This document shows positions 1 to 5,110 of a stretch of DNA of 5,110 bases, one piece after another. Source of the DNA: Acidobacteria bacterium RIFCSPHIGHO2_01_FULL_67_28 (GTDB lineage Bacteria; Acidobacteriota; Terriglobia; Acidiferrales; 2-02-FULL-67-57); NCBI GenBank assembly GCA_001766965.1, contig MEKM01000098.1:1272-6381 (forward strand), read 5' to 3'. The position numbers were made by a program, and so were the translations under genes. The notes under the pieces are model-generated. The model had not been told where the DNA came from. It saw only the letters and a list, made by a program, of their open reading frames with translations, and ran no database searches. Each line of letters opens with the position of its first letter. The first letter of the stretch is position 1.

Positions 1-915
1 GTCATGGCGGCGCTCAACCCGCGGCGCATCGGGATTGATTTTTCGCGCGACGTCCCGACGGCCGACGGCCTGACCCTGGGGATGCGGAACTATCTGGAAG
101 AGACGCTGGGGGCGGAGATGGCCGGGCGGTTCGTGTCGGCGCAGCCGGTGGTCGTGTCGTTCCGCGGGCGGCGCCTGCCGGAGGAAGTGGCGCTGCTGCG
201 CGAGGCCGCCGGCTACACCGACAAGATCATGCGCGAGGCGCTCTCGGAAAAAGTCATCACGCCGGGGAAAACGACCGAAAAGGACGTGGCCGATTATTTG
301 CAGCGGCGCACGGAAGAGTTCGGGGCGCGGGTGGCCTTCGCGAGCGTGGTGGTGGGGCCGACGCGCGGGCACGCTGGCCCGAGCGAGCGCGTCATCCAGC
401 CGGGTGACCTGGTGCGGATTGATTTCGGCATCACCCACCGCGGCTACTCGACCGACGTGCAGCGCACCGCCTACGTGCTCGGCCCGGGCGAAACCGCGCC
501 GCCCGCCGAGATTCAAAAAATGTGGGACACCTGCCGGCAGGCGACCGACGCCGCCATCGCCGCGATGAAGCCGGGCGTCACCGGGAACGACGTCGACACC
601 GTGGCGCGGAAAGTCCTGACCGACGCCGGCTACGCGGGCTACCCGCACGCCGCCGGCCACCCGATCGGGTTCGACGTTCACGACGTCGGGCCGCTGCTCG
701 GGCCTGACTGGAAGGAGCGCTACGGCTCGACCGTGTGGCTGAAGCTCGAGAAGGACCAGACCTTCGCCGTCGAGCCCATCCTCTACGCCGAGTACGCGCC
801 CATGGGCGGCGAAATCAACATCGGGATTGAAGAGGATGTGGTCGTGACCGCCGCGGGCGTCGAGCGACTGCATCCGCGGCAGGACGCGCTGCTGCTGATC
901 CGCGCGGCCAAATAG
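1..915 (+). CDS. M24B family metallopeptidase (Xaa-Pro aminopeptidase/dipeptidase type), 5'-truncated by window edge
   Basis: This is the C-terminal part of a cytosolic-type proline peptidase, which removes residues before proline using two metal ions in a pita-bread fold. The frame is open through the first base. The ATG at position 4 is followed by residues typical of the middle of the N-terminal creatinase-like domain, so the true start lies outside the window. Counting from that ATG (303 residues), the five expected metal ligands are visible: D140 in IDFG, D151 in STDVQ, H219 in GHPIG, E257 in AVEP and E276 in IEED. H226 in DVHD matches the substrate-binding histidine of prolidases. The full set suggests an active enzyme. 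The family is clear; whether it is a dipeptidase or aminopeptidase cannot be told from this part. It ends 36 bp before the next gene and has no evident link to it. Confidence 0.93.
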   Translation, partial: VMAALNPRRIGIDFSRDVPTADGLTLGMRNYLEETLGAEMAGRFVSAQPVVVSFRGRRLPEEVALLREAAGYTDKIMREALSEKVITPGKTTEKDVADYLQRRTEEFGARVAFASVVVGPTRGHAGPSERVIQPGDLVRIDFGITHRGYSTDVQRTAYVLGPGETAPPAEIQKMWDTCRQATDAAIAAMKPGVTGNDVDTVARKVLTDAGYAGYPHAAGHPIGFDVHDVGPLLGPDWKERYGSTVWLKLEKDQTFAVEPILYAEYAPMGGEINIGIEEDVVVTAAGVERLHPRQDALLLIRAAK

Positions 916-935
916 CGCCCCGGCGGCGCGCGGCG

Positions 936-941
936 TATACT
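936..941 (+). promoter_or_regulatory. possible -10 element before the Crp/Fnr-type gene
   Basis: TATACT, one base off the sigma-70 consensus TATAAT, lies in the 36-bp gap between the peptidase stop and the regulator start. It stands out because everything around it is GC-rich. The -35 position with a 17-bp spacer (913-918) does not resemble TTGACA. A start about 7 bases downstream would leave a leader of only a few bases and would exclude the Shine-Dalgarno sequence at 942-946, so the promoter reading is tentative. Confidence 0.3.
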
Positions 942-946
942 AGAGG
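942..946 (+). promoter_or_regulatory. ribosome binding site for the Crp/Fnr-type regulator
   Basis: AGAGG lies 5 bases before the ATG at 952. This supports that start, which also leaves a normal-length N-terminus ahead of the cysteine cluster. Confidence 0.55.
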
Positions 947-951
947 CAACT

Positions 952-1677
952 ATGGCGAGGCCGCGGACCCCCTATGGACTGGAGATCATCCAGAGCTGCG
1001 TGGCCTGCCCGGTGCGCGAGCACGGGCTGTTCTGCAACTTGAGTCCGCCGGCCCTGGAAGAGTTGAACGCGCTGCGGCAGTCGAGCGTCTATCCGCCCGG
1101 GGCGACGCTCTTTGTCGAAGGGCAGCCGGCGCGCGGCCTGTTCGTGCTCTGCTCGGGCCGGGCCAAGCTGACCGCTTCTTCGACCCACGGGCGGCGGTTG
1201 ATCGTGCGGATGGCGGAGACGGGGGAAGTGCTGGGGTTGAGCGCGGTGATCTCGAACACGAACTACGAAGTGAGCGCCGAGACCCTCGAGCCCACGCAGG
1301 TCAACTTCCTGCCGCGGCCGGAGTTCGTGCGCTTCCTGCAGCGGCACGGCGAAGTGTCGGTGCGGGTGGCCGAGCACTTGAGCATGGAACTCGGGCGGGC
1401 CTACCGGCAGGTGGCCCGCATCGCGCTCGCTCCCACGGCGCGGGCCAAGCTCGCCGCGCTGCTCGTCGAGTGGGCCGGCCACGACTCCCAACCAGCCGCC
1501 AAGGGCGTGCGCTTCCAACTGCGGCTGACCCAGGAAGAGGTCGGCGAGCTCATCGGCGCCTCACGGGAAACCATCAGCCGGCTGTTCAACGACTTCCGCC
1601 GCCGCGGCCTCATTCAGTTGAAAGGAACCACCGTTACCCTGCCCGACCCCCGCAAACTCGAAGCTCTTTTCACCTGA
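952..1677 (+). CDS. Crp/Fnr family transcriptional regulator, probable Fe-S (FNR-like) sensor
   Basis: This 241-residue protein has normal Crp/Fnr length and order. An N-terminal cysteine cluster (C16, C19, C28) is followed by a cyclic-nucleotide-like beta-roll (about 35-125), a long dimer helix (about 130-155) and a C-terminal winged helix (about 160-235). The only other cysteine, C67, lies in the beta-roll, so there are exactly four, as needed for an FNR-type [4Fe-4S] cluster. Spacing is C-x2-C-x8-C, against C-x2-C-x5-C in E. coli FNR. The segment that binds cAMP phosphate in CRP is not kept: V107-S108-A109 replaces the Arg-Ser-Ala motif, so cAMP control is unlikely. The recognition helix reads R205-E206-T-I-S209-R210, combining CRP-like Arg-Glu with FNR-like Ser-Arg. 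By inference it is a cytosolic dimer sensing oxygen, NO or redox state and controlling the neighbouring RrF2-cytochrome genes. The family is certain; the ligand is not. Confidence 0.92.
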   Translation: MARPRTPYGLEIIQSCVACPVREHGLFCNLSPPALEELNALRQSSVYPPGATLFVEGQPARGLFVLCSGRAKLTASSTHGRRLIVRMAETGEVLGLSAVISNTNYEVSAETLEPTQVNFLPRPEFVRFLQRHGEVSVRVAEHLSMELGRAYRQVARIALAPTARAKLAALLVEWAGHDSQPAAKGVRFQLRLTQEEVGELIGASRETISRLFNDFRRRGLIQLKGTTVTLPDPRKLEALFT

Positions 1678-1700
1678 TTTTTCAGCCGCTTAGGACCTGC

Positions 1701-1716
1701 CGTGATTGCGGTCACA
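1701..1716. promoter_or_regulatory. candidate CRP/FNR-type operator
   Basis: CGTGA-TTGCGG-TCACA is an inverted repeat matching the CRP consensus TGTGA-N6-TCACA at 9 of 10 arm positions. It lies 23 bp after the regulator's stop and about 105 bp (centre to ATG) upstream of the RrF2 gene, in non-coding DNA. The adjacent regulator carries the Arg-Glu pair that reads GTGA in CRP, so it is a natural candidate to bind here. No second copy was seen before the regulator gene itself. Binding is an inference. Confidence 0.5.
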
Positions 1717-1733
1717 GTCAAACGTCGGAATCG

Positions 1734-1747
1734 GGAATAACAATTCC
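1734..1747. promoter_or_regulatory. GGAAT-N4-ATTCC inverted repeat, possible second operator
   Basis: Perfect 5-base arms flank a 4-base centre (AACA) in an AT-rich patch within otherwise GC-rich DNA. Its centre is 32 bp, about three helical turns, downstream of the CRP/FNR-type palindrome and 73 bp before the RrF2 start. RrF2 regulators often bind AT-rich palindromes at their own promoters, so it could be an autoregulatory site. The match to any known RrF2 box is not close. The rest of the 1678-1813 gap shows no clear -35/-10 pair. Confidence 0.25.
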
Positions 1748-1813
1748 TCAATTGCTTTTTGCGCTTGGGAGCGAACCCATGAACCGAATGAAACGCAGCG
1801 GAGCGTAGCGGAC

Positions 1814-2290
1814 ATGCTTACTCGACGGTCGTCGCAGCTGGCGTTGCAGGCGAGCCTCCTGCTGGCGCTGGAACCGGCAGGGAATTCGCGGCGAGTGCGG
1901 GAGATCGCCGCCGGACTCGGCGTGCCCGCTACTTATCTCGCCAAGGTCTTGCAGGGCCTGACTCGCGCCGGGCTCTTGCGGGCGGTGCGCGGTCCGGGCG
2001 GCGGCGTGCAGTTGGCGCGCCCGGCGCGCGACATCCGGCTCTGGGACGTGCTGGCGGCGGTGGAGCCGGTGGGCGAGTTCGAGCGCTGCTTCCTCGGGCT
2101 GGGCGAGTGCGACGACGCCCATCCCTGCCCGTTGCATGAAAGCTGGGGGCCCATCCGCGCGCGCCTGCTCGAGATGCTCCAGGCGCGAAGCCTGGACGAG
2201 TTTGCCGCCGAGGCCGAAAGCCGCGGCCTGCTGGAGCCCGAAAAGAAACCCGGCGACCGGTTGCGCCGCCGCGCAGGAGGAACGCGATGA
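1814..2290 (+). CDS. RrF2 family (IscR/NsrR-type) transcriptional regulator
   Basis: This 158-residue protein is of typical RrF2 length. The start at 1814 is chosen because MLTRRSSQLAL is the standard RrF2 N-terminus and GGAG (1800-1803) lies 10 bases upstream. An in-frame TTG at 1706 would add 36 unrelated residues. The winged helix comprises a helix-turn-helix at about 28-55 and a wing at 56-68 with the RGPGGG loop. The sensor segment has C92-x6-C99-x5-C105 followed by PLH (H108). This is close to IscR, whose cluster ligands C92, C98, C104 and H107 have nearly the same spacing, so a [2Fe-2S] or [4Fe-4S] cluster is likely. The C-terminal tail is rich in Arg and Lys. Its stop overlaps the cytochrome start by 4 bp (ATGA), so it probably controls that gene in response to NO, iron-sulfur status or redox state. 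The family is secure; the signal is inferred. Confidence 0.93.
   Translation: MLTRRSSQLALQASLLLALEPAGNSRRVREIAAGLGVPATYLAKVLQGLTRAGLLRAVRGPGGGVQLARPARDIRLWDVLAAVEPVGEFERCFLGLGECDDAHPCPLHESWGPIRARLLEMLQARSLDEFAAEAESRGLLEPEKKPGDRLRRRAGGTR
2275..2280 (+). promoter_or_regulatory. strong ribosome binding site for the octaheme cytochrome
   Basis: A perfect AGGAGG lies 6 bases before the ATG at 2287 and inside the end of the RrF2 gene. It favours this ATG over the in-frame one at 2293, and suggests high translation coupled to the upstream gene. Confidence 0.75.
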
Positions 2291-3606
2291 GGATGCGCAC
2301 TTTCTCCCGGGCTGTTCTGGCAGGAGCGCTGGGGCTCTCGCTCGCGGCCGCTTGGCTAGGGGCGGCGGCGACGCCGGAGAAACCGATGGTCTCCGAACAG
2401 GGCCAGGCGTGTCTCGGCTGCCACCAGGAGATGAACCCGGGCCTAGTGGCGCAGTGGTGGGGCAGCGTGCACGCGCGCGCGCAAGTGGACTGCTGGTCGT
2501 GCCACCAGGCGAACGCGGACGACCCGGCGGCTTTCGACCACTACGGCCTGCGCATCGCCGTCATCGTCACTCCGACCTACTGCGCGCGCTGCCACGAGAA
2601 AGAAGCGAAGGAGTTCGGCGCCAGCCGCCACGCCGAAGGCGCGCGTTTCATCGGCTCGCTTGATAACGTGTTGGGCGAGATCGTCGAAGGCGGCCCGGCG
2701 GCCATCAACGGCTGCCGGCAGTGCCACGGCAGCGAAGTGCGCTACTTGGGCGAAGGCAAGTTCGACTCCGCCACCTGGCCGAACAGCGGCATCGGCCGCA
2801 TCAACCCCGACGGCAGCCGCGGCACCTGCGCCGCCTGCCACGGCCGGCACGCCTTCAGCTCGGCGCAGGCGCGCCAGCCGGAGAATTGCGGCAAGTGCCA
2901 CATGGGGCCCGACCACCCGCAGATCGAGATCTACAACGAGTCGAAGCACGGCATCCAGTTCCGCGCCAACGTCGACAAGATGAACCTGGAGTCCAAGAGC
3001 TGGGTGGTGGGGAAAGATTACTGGGCGGCGCCCACCTGCGCCACCTGTCACATGAGCGCTGCGGCGAATCAGCCGCTCACCCACGACGTGGGCGCCCGCA
3101 TCGGCTACACGCTGCGGCCGGTCATCACCACGCACCTCGAAAACTGGAAGGCGCGGCAGCAGGCCATGAAGGACGTCTGCGCCGCCTGCCACCAGTCGAG
3201 CTGGGTGGACAACTTCTACCTGCAGTACGACGCCACCATCGCGCTCTACAACGAGAAGTTCGCCGAGCCCGCCAAGGCCATCATGGACCAGCTCTACGCC
3301 GAGAAGAAGCTCACCGCCACGCCCTTCGATGAAGACATCGAATGGACCTACTACGAGCTCTGGCACCACGAAGGCCGCCGCGCCCGCATGGGCACCGCCA
3401 TGATGGGGCCCGACTACACCCAGTGGCACGGCTTCTACGAAGTGGCCAAGCACTTCTACACCAAGTTCCTGCCGGAAGCGGAAGAGCTCCAGCCCGGCAT
3501 CACCGCGGCGCTGCTCGCCCGCGACGACCACCGCTGGAAGAAAGGCTTGAGCCCCGAAGACGTCAAGAAGGTGCTCGAGTTCTACAAGAAGCGCTACGGG
3601 CAGTGA
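2287..3606 (+). CDS. haoA: secreted octaheme cytochrome c, hydroxylamine oxidoreductase (HAO) family
   Basis: This 439-residue protein opens with a Sec signal peptide: Arg-rich start, hydrophobic core at 9-25, likely cleavage after A28. It therefore acts outside the inner membrane. Eight CxxCH heme motifs begin at residues 42, 69, 99, 143, 181, 201, 251 and 298. None is CxxCK, which argues against NrfA, octaheme nitrite reductase or tetrathionate reductase. By order, heme 4 (C143-H147) corresponds to the P460-type catalytic heme of HAO. D209-H210 just after heme 6 matches the catalytic Asp-His pair of Nitrosomonas HAO. The C-terminal segment 359-394 (WHHEGRRAR, then PDYTQWHGFYE) is typical of HAO-like proteins from non-nitrifiers. 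There is no C-terminal membrane helix. In relatives such enzymes oxidise hydroxylamine or reduce nitrite, NO or hydroxylamine; the direction cannot be decided here. Y377 and Y384 are candidates for the cross-linking tyrosine, but the alignment is uncertain. It is translationally coupled to the RrF2 gene. Confidence 0.9.
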   Translation: MRMRTFSRAVLAGALGLSLAAAWLGAAATPEKPMVSEQGQACLGCHQEMNPGLVAQWWGSVHARAQVDCWSCHQANADDPAAFDHYGLRIAVIVTPTYCARCHEKEAKEFGASRHAEGARFIGSLDNVLGEIVEGGPAAINGCRQCHGSEVRYLGEGKFDSATWPNSGIGRINPDGSRGTCAACHGRHAFSSAQARQPENCGKCHMGPDHPQIEIYNESKHGIQFRANVDKMNLESKSWVVGKDYWAAPTCATCHMSAAANQPLTHDVGARIGYTLRPVITTHLENWKARQQAMKDVCAACHQSSWVDNFYLQYDATIALYNEKFAEPAKAIMDQLYAEKKLTATPFDEDIEWTYYELWHHEGRRARMGTAMMGPDYTQWHGFYEVAKHFYTKFLPEAEELQPGITAALLARDDHRWKKGLSPEDVKKVLEFYKKRYGQ

Positions 3607-3610
3607 ACGC

Positions 3611-3637
3611 CGCCGCGGCCGGGCGTCCCGCGGGGCG
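3611..3637 (+). terminator. weak GC-rich hairpin in the convergent gap
   Basis: CCGCGG (3613-3618) can pair with CCGCGG (3628-3633), extended by two pairs across a GG bulge. A competing CGGG-CGT-CCCG hairpin (3620-3630) lies inside it. It begins 4 bases after the cytochrome stop but has no T-run, so intrinsic termination is doubtful. The rest of the 60-bp gap between the two convergent genes is GC-rich and holds nothing else recognisable. Confidence 0.2.
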
Positions 3638-3666
3638 CGACTCGGGATAAACGAGCGGCCGCCGGC

Positions 3667-5110
3667 TTAGGGAAGAGGAAGCGCGATGTTGACGGTCTTG
3701 GTGGTGCCGTCGCCGATATTCTGGTCGAGCTTGCTCTTGGTCTTGAAGCCGGTCTTCGACGCCCGCAGGGTGTAGAGGCCCTTGGTGACCTGCAGGCTGT
3801 AGGAGCCGTCGCCCGCCGTCAGAGTGGACGCCACCGTCACCCCGCCCTTGATCGCCTCGACCAGCGCCCCCGCAATCGGCGTGCTCGTGCCTTTCTGCGT
3901 GACCGTCCCCTGGAAGAAGCTCGGGCGGAAGAGCTTGAAGTTGACGCCGGTGAGTGTCTGGTTGGCGGCGATGCTCATGCCGGCCTTGGTGGTATTGAGG
4001 AAGCCGGCCTTGGAGGCCACCAGGTCATAGGTGCCGGCGTCCACCGCCAGCGAGTAGCTGCCGTCGGTCGCCGTTGTGGTCTGGAACTTGAGCACGGCCG
4101 CCTGATAAGCGCCCAGGGTCACGCCGGGCTGGAACACCTTGTTGGCGTCTTTCACTTTGCCCTGGAAGGTAGCGTTGGGAAGGGCATTGATGGTGAAGGT
4201 GAGCGCGGTGGAGGTTCCTCCGCCCGGAGTCGCATTGAACACCGTCACCAAGGCCGACCCGGCGCTGGCGATGTCGCTCGCTGAAATCGAGGCGGTCAGC
4301 TGCCCGCTGTTGACGAAGGTGGTGGTGCGGCTCGACCCTTTCCAGCGCACCACCGAGCCCGTGACAAAGTTCGAGCCATTTACCGTCAGCGTAAAGGCGG
4401 CCCCGCCCGCGTTGGCGTTGGTGGGCGAGAGCGAGCTCACGGCCGGGACCGGGTTGTTGATGGTAAAGGTGCGCGAGCTGGAGGTGCCGCCGCCGGGTGC
4501 GGGGTTGAACACCGTCACCAAGGCGGTGTCGGCGGTGGCGATGTCGGCGGCGGGGATGTCGGCGGTCAACTGGGCGCTGCTGACGTAAGTGGTGGTGCGG
4601 TCGGAGCCGTTCCAGCGCACCACCGAGACCGGCACAAACCCCGAGCCATTCACCGTCAGGGTGAAGCCTGACCCGCCCGCCGTCGTGCTCGAGGGCGAAA
4701 GCGATGTGGTCGAGGGCGCGGGGTTGGTGATCGAGAGCGTGAGCGGGTTCGAGGCGCCGCCGCCCGGCGCGGGGTTGAAGACCGTCACCGAGGCGGTGCC
4801 GGCCGCGGCGATGTCGCCGGCCGGGATGGACGCGGTCACCTGGGCCGAGCTCACGAAAGAGGTGGTGCGGTCGGAGTCGTTCCAACGCACCACGGAGTTG
4901 CCGACGAAGTTCGACCCGTTCACCGTCAGGGTGAACGCTGCGCCGCCCGCTGTTCGCGTCGAGGGCGAGAGCGTCGTGAGCGCCGGGACGGGGTTGACGA
5001 CCTCCTGGAAGTCCAGGTGGAAGACGAGCGAGCCGCCGGCGGTGTTGAAATCGCTGACCATGAAGGAATAGGTGGTCCCGCCGATGACGCTGAAGGAAAT
5101 CTGCGACTGG
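3667..5110 (-). CDS. IPT/TIG-like repeat and carboxypeptidase-regulatory-like domain protein, 5' end outside window
   Basis: This is the C-terminal part of a probably exported, beta-rich protein. The frame stays open to the window edge through residues QISFSVIGG and TTYSF, upstream of an internal ATG at 5061, so the true start and any signal peptide are missing. Numbering from that ATG (464 residues): residues 1-20 look like the last strands of a pre-peptidase-type domain. Residues 23-292 are three IPT/TIG-like immunoglobulin-fold repeats, and about 299-377 and 382-463 are two carboxypeptidase-regulatory-like domains, each with a GSYSL strand and an ASKxGF motif. The composition is rich in Thr, Ser, Gly and Ala, with no cysteine, no catalytic motif and no C-terminal anchor or sorting signal. 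Such domain strings are common in large adhesin-like or extracellular proteins of Acidobacteriota. A role in binding surfaces or polysaccharide is inference. It converges on the cytochrome gene and is unlikely to share its function. Confidence 0.85.
   Translation of the reverse strand, partial: QSQISFSVIGGTTYSFMVSDFNTAGGSLVFHLDFQEVVNPVPALTTLSPSTRTAGGAAFTLTVNGSNFVGNSVVRWNDSDRTTSFVSSAQVTASIPAGDIAAAGTASVTVFNPAPGGGASNPLTLSITNPAPSTTSLSPSSTTAGGSGFTLTVNGSGFVPVSVVRWNGSDRTTTYVSSAQLTADIPAADIATADTALVTVFNPAPGGGTSSSRTFTINNPVPAVSSLSPTNANAGGAAFTLTVNGSNFVTGSVVRWKGSSRTTTFVNSGQLTASISASDIASAGSALVTVFNATPGGGTSTALTFTINALPNATFQGKVKDANKVFQPGVTLGAYQAAVLKFQTTTATDGSYSLAVDAGTYDLVASKAGFLNTTKAGMSIAANQTLTGVNFKLFRPSFFQGTVTQKGTSTPIAGALVEAIKGGVTVASTLTAGDGSYSLQVTKGLYTLRASKTGFKTKSKLDQNIGDGTTKTVNIALPLP
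3673..4167 (-). repeat. two carboxypeptidase-regulatory-like domains in tandem
   Basis: The two coding blocks are about 3931-4167 and 3673-3918. Both begin with FQG and a Val two residues later, and both contain DGSYSL followed by a Gly-x-Tyr turn and ASK-x-GF. The shared pattern shows duplicated transthyretin-like beta-sandwich domains. Similarity is clear at protein level but weak in DNA, which points to an old duplication. Confidence 0.65.
4186..4995 (-). repeat. three exact 270-bp (90-residue) IPT/TIG-like tandem repeats
   Basis: The units are 4726-4995, 4456-4725 and 4186-4455 in order of translation. Each starts with NP-x-P and a SLSP/TLSP motif, then AGG, FTLTVNGS, SVVRW, a DRTT/SRTT turn, and TVFN ending in PGGG. 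All three are the same length with no insertion or deletion. By hand count the first and second share about 70% of residues and the second and third about 68%. The DNA is also visibly similar, so the duplication is fairly recent or kept uniform by recombination. Confidence 0.9.

Noticed and set aside
1674..1685. CTGA-TTTT-TCAG inverted repeat at the Crp/Fnr stop codon as a terminator
   Set aside because: The stem is only 4 bp, low in GC, and is not followed by a T-run.
1706..1813. Possible TTG start giving an RrF2 protein 36 residues longer
   Set aside because: The extra residues do not resemble any RrF2 N-terminus, and the TTG lies inside the candidate operator. The ATG at 1814 gives the canonical start.
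2443..3531. A 362-codon open frame on the minus strand opposite the cytochrome
   Set aside because: It is the complement of a clear octaheme gene; its Val, Ala and Gly-rich product has no recognisable domain, as expected for antisense of GC-rich coding DNA.
2287..3606. NrfA, octaheme nitrite reductase or tetrathionate reductase as the identity of the cytochrome
   Set aside because: Those enzymes carry a CxxCK active-site heme; all eight motifs here are CxxCH and the Asp-His pair and C-terminal motif point to the HAO family.
3655..3662. GCGGCCGC palindrome in the convergent gap
   Set aside because: It is a self-complementary 8-mer of the kind expected by chance in very GC-rich DNA; no loop or other regulatory context was seen.
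4139..5071. Two long plus-strand open frames across the IPT repeat region
   Set aside because: They are antisense to the repeats, share their 270-bp period and encode no recognisable domain. The minus-strand frame gives coherent IPT and carboxypeptidase-regulatory-like domains.

Overview
This is a GC-rich bacterial window with five protein-coding genes: three complete and one cut off at each edge. No RNA gene, CRISPR array, insertion sequence or phage gene was seen. High GC, an IPT/TIG-repeat surface protein with carboxypeptidase-regulatory-like domains, an M24 prolidase and a stand-alone octaheme cytochrome together suggest an Acidobacteriota-like soil or sediment bacterium. The phylum is an inference from gene style; no marker gene is present.

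Layout. 1-915 (+) is the C-terminal, catalytic part of an M24B Xaa-Pro peptidase. 952-1677 (+) is a Crp/Fnr-family regulator whose only four cysteines sit where an FNR-like iron-sulfur sensor would need them. 1678-1813 is a 136-bp gap holding a near-perfect CRP/FNR-type palindrome and, 32 bp further on, a GGAAT-N4-ATTCC inverted repeat. 1814-2290 (+) is an RrF2 (IscR/NsrR-type) regulator with three clustered cysteines. It overlaps by 4 bp the gene at 2287-3606 (+), a secreted octaheme cytochrome c of the hydroxylamine oxidoreductase (HAO) family. A 60-bp convergent gap follows. 3667-5110 (-) is the C-terminal part of a large, probably exported protein with three exact 90-residue IPT/TIG-like repeats and two carboxypeptidase-regulatory-like domains.

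How the genes fit together. The central block, 952-3606, reads as a small redox or nitrogen-oxide response module. Two different probable Fe-S regulators stand directly upstream of an octaheme enzyme that, in relatives, handles hydroxylamine, nitrite or NO. The RrF2 gene and the cytochrome gene are almost certainly co-transcribed and translationally coupled. The Crp/Fnr gene may be a separate unit that acts on the palindrome between it and the RrF2 gene. The flanking peptidase and IPT protein show no obvious functional link. The most interesting point is the pairing of two candidate Fe-S sensors with a compact HAO-like protein that has no quinol-oxidising or electron-transfer partner gene beside it in this window.
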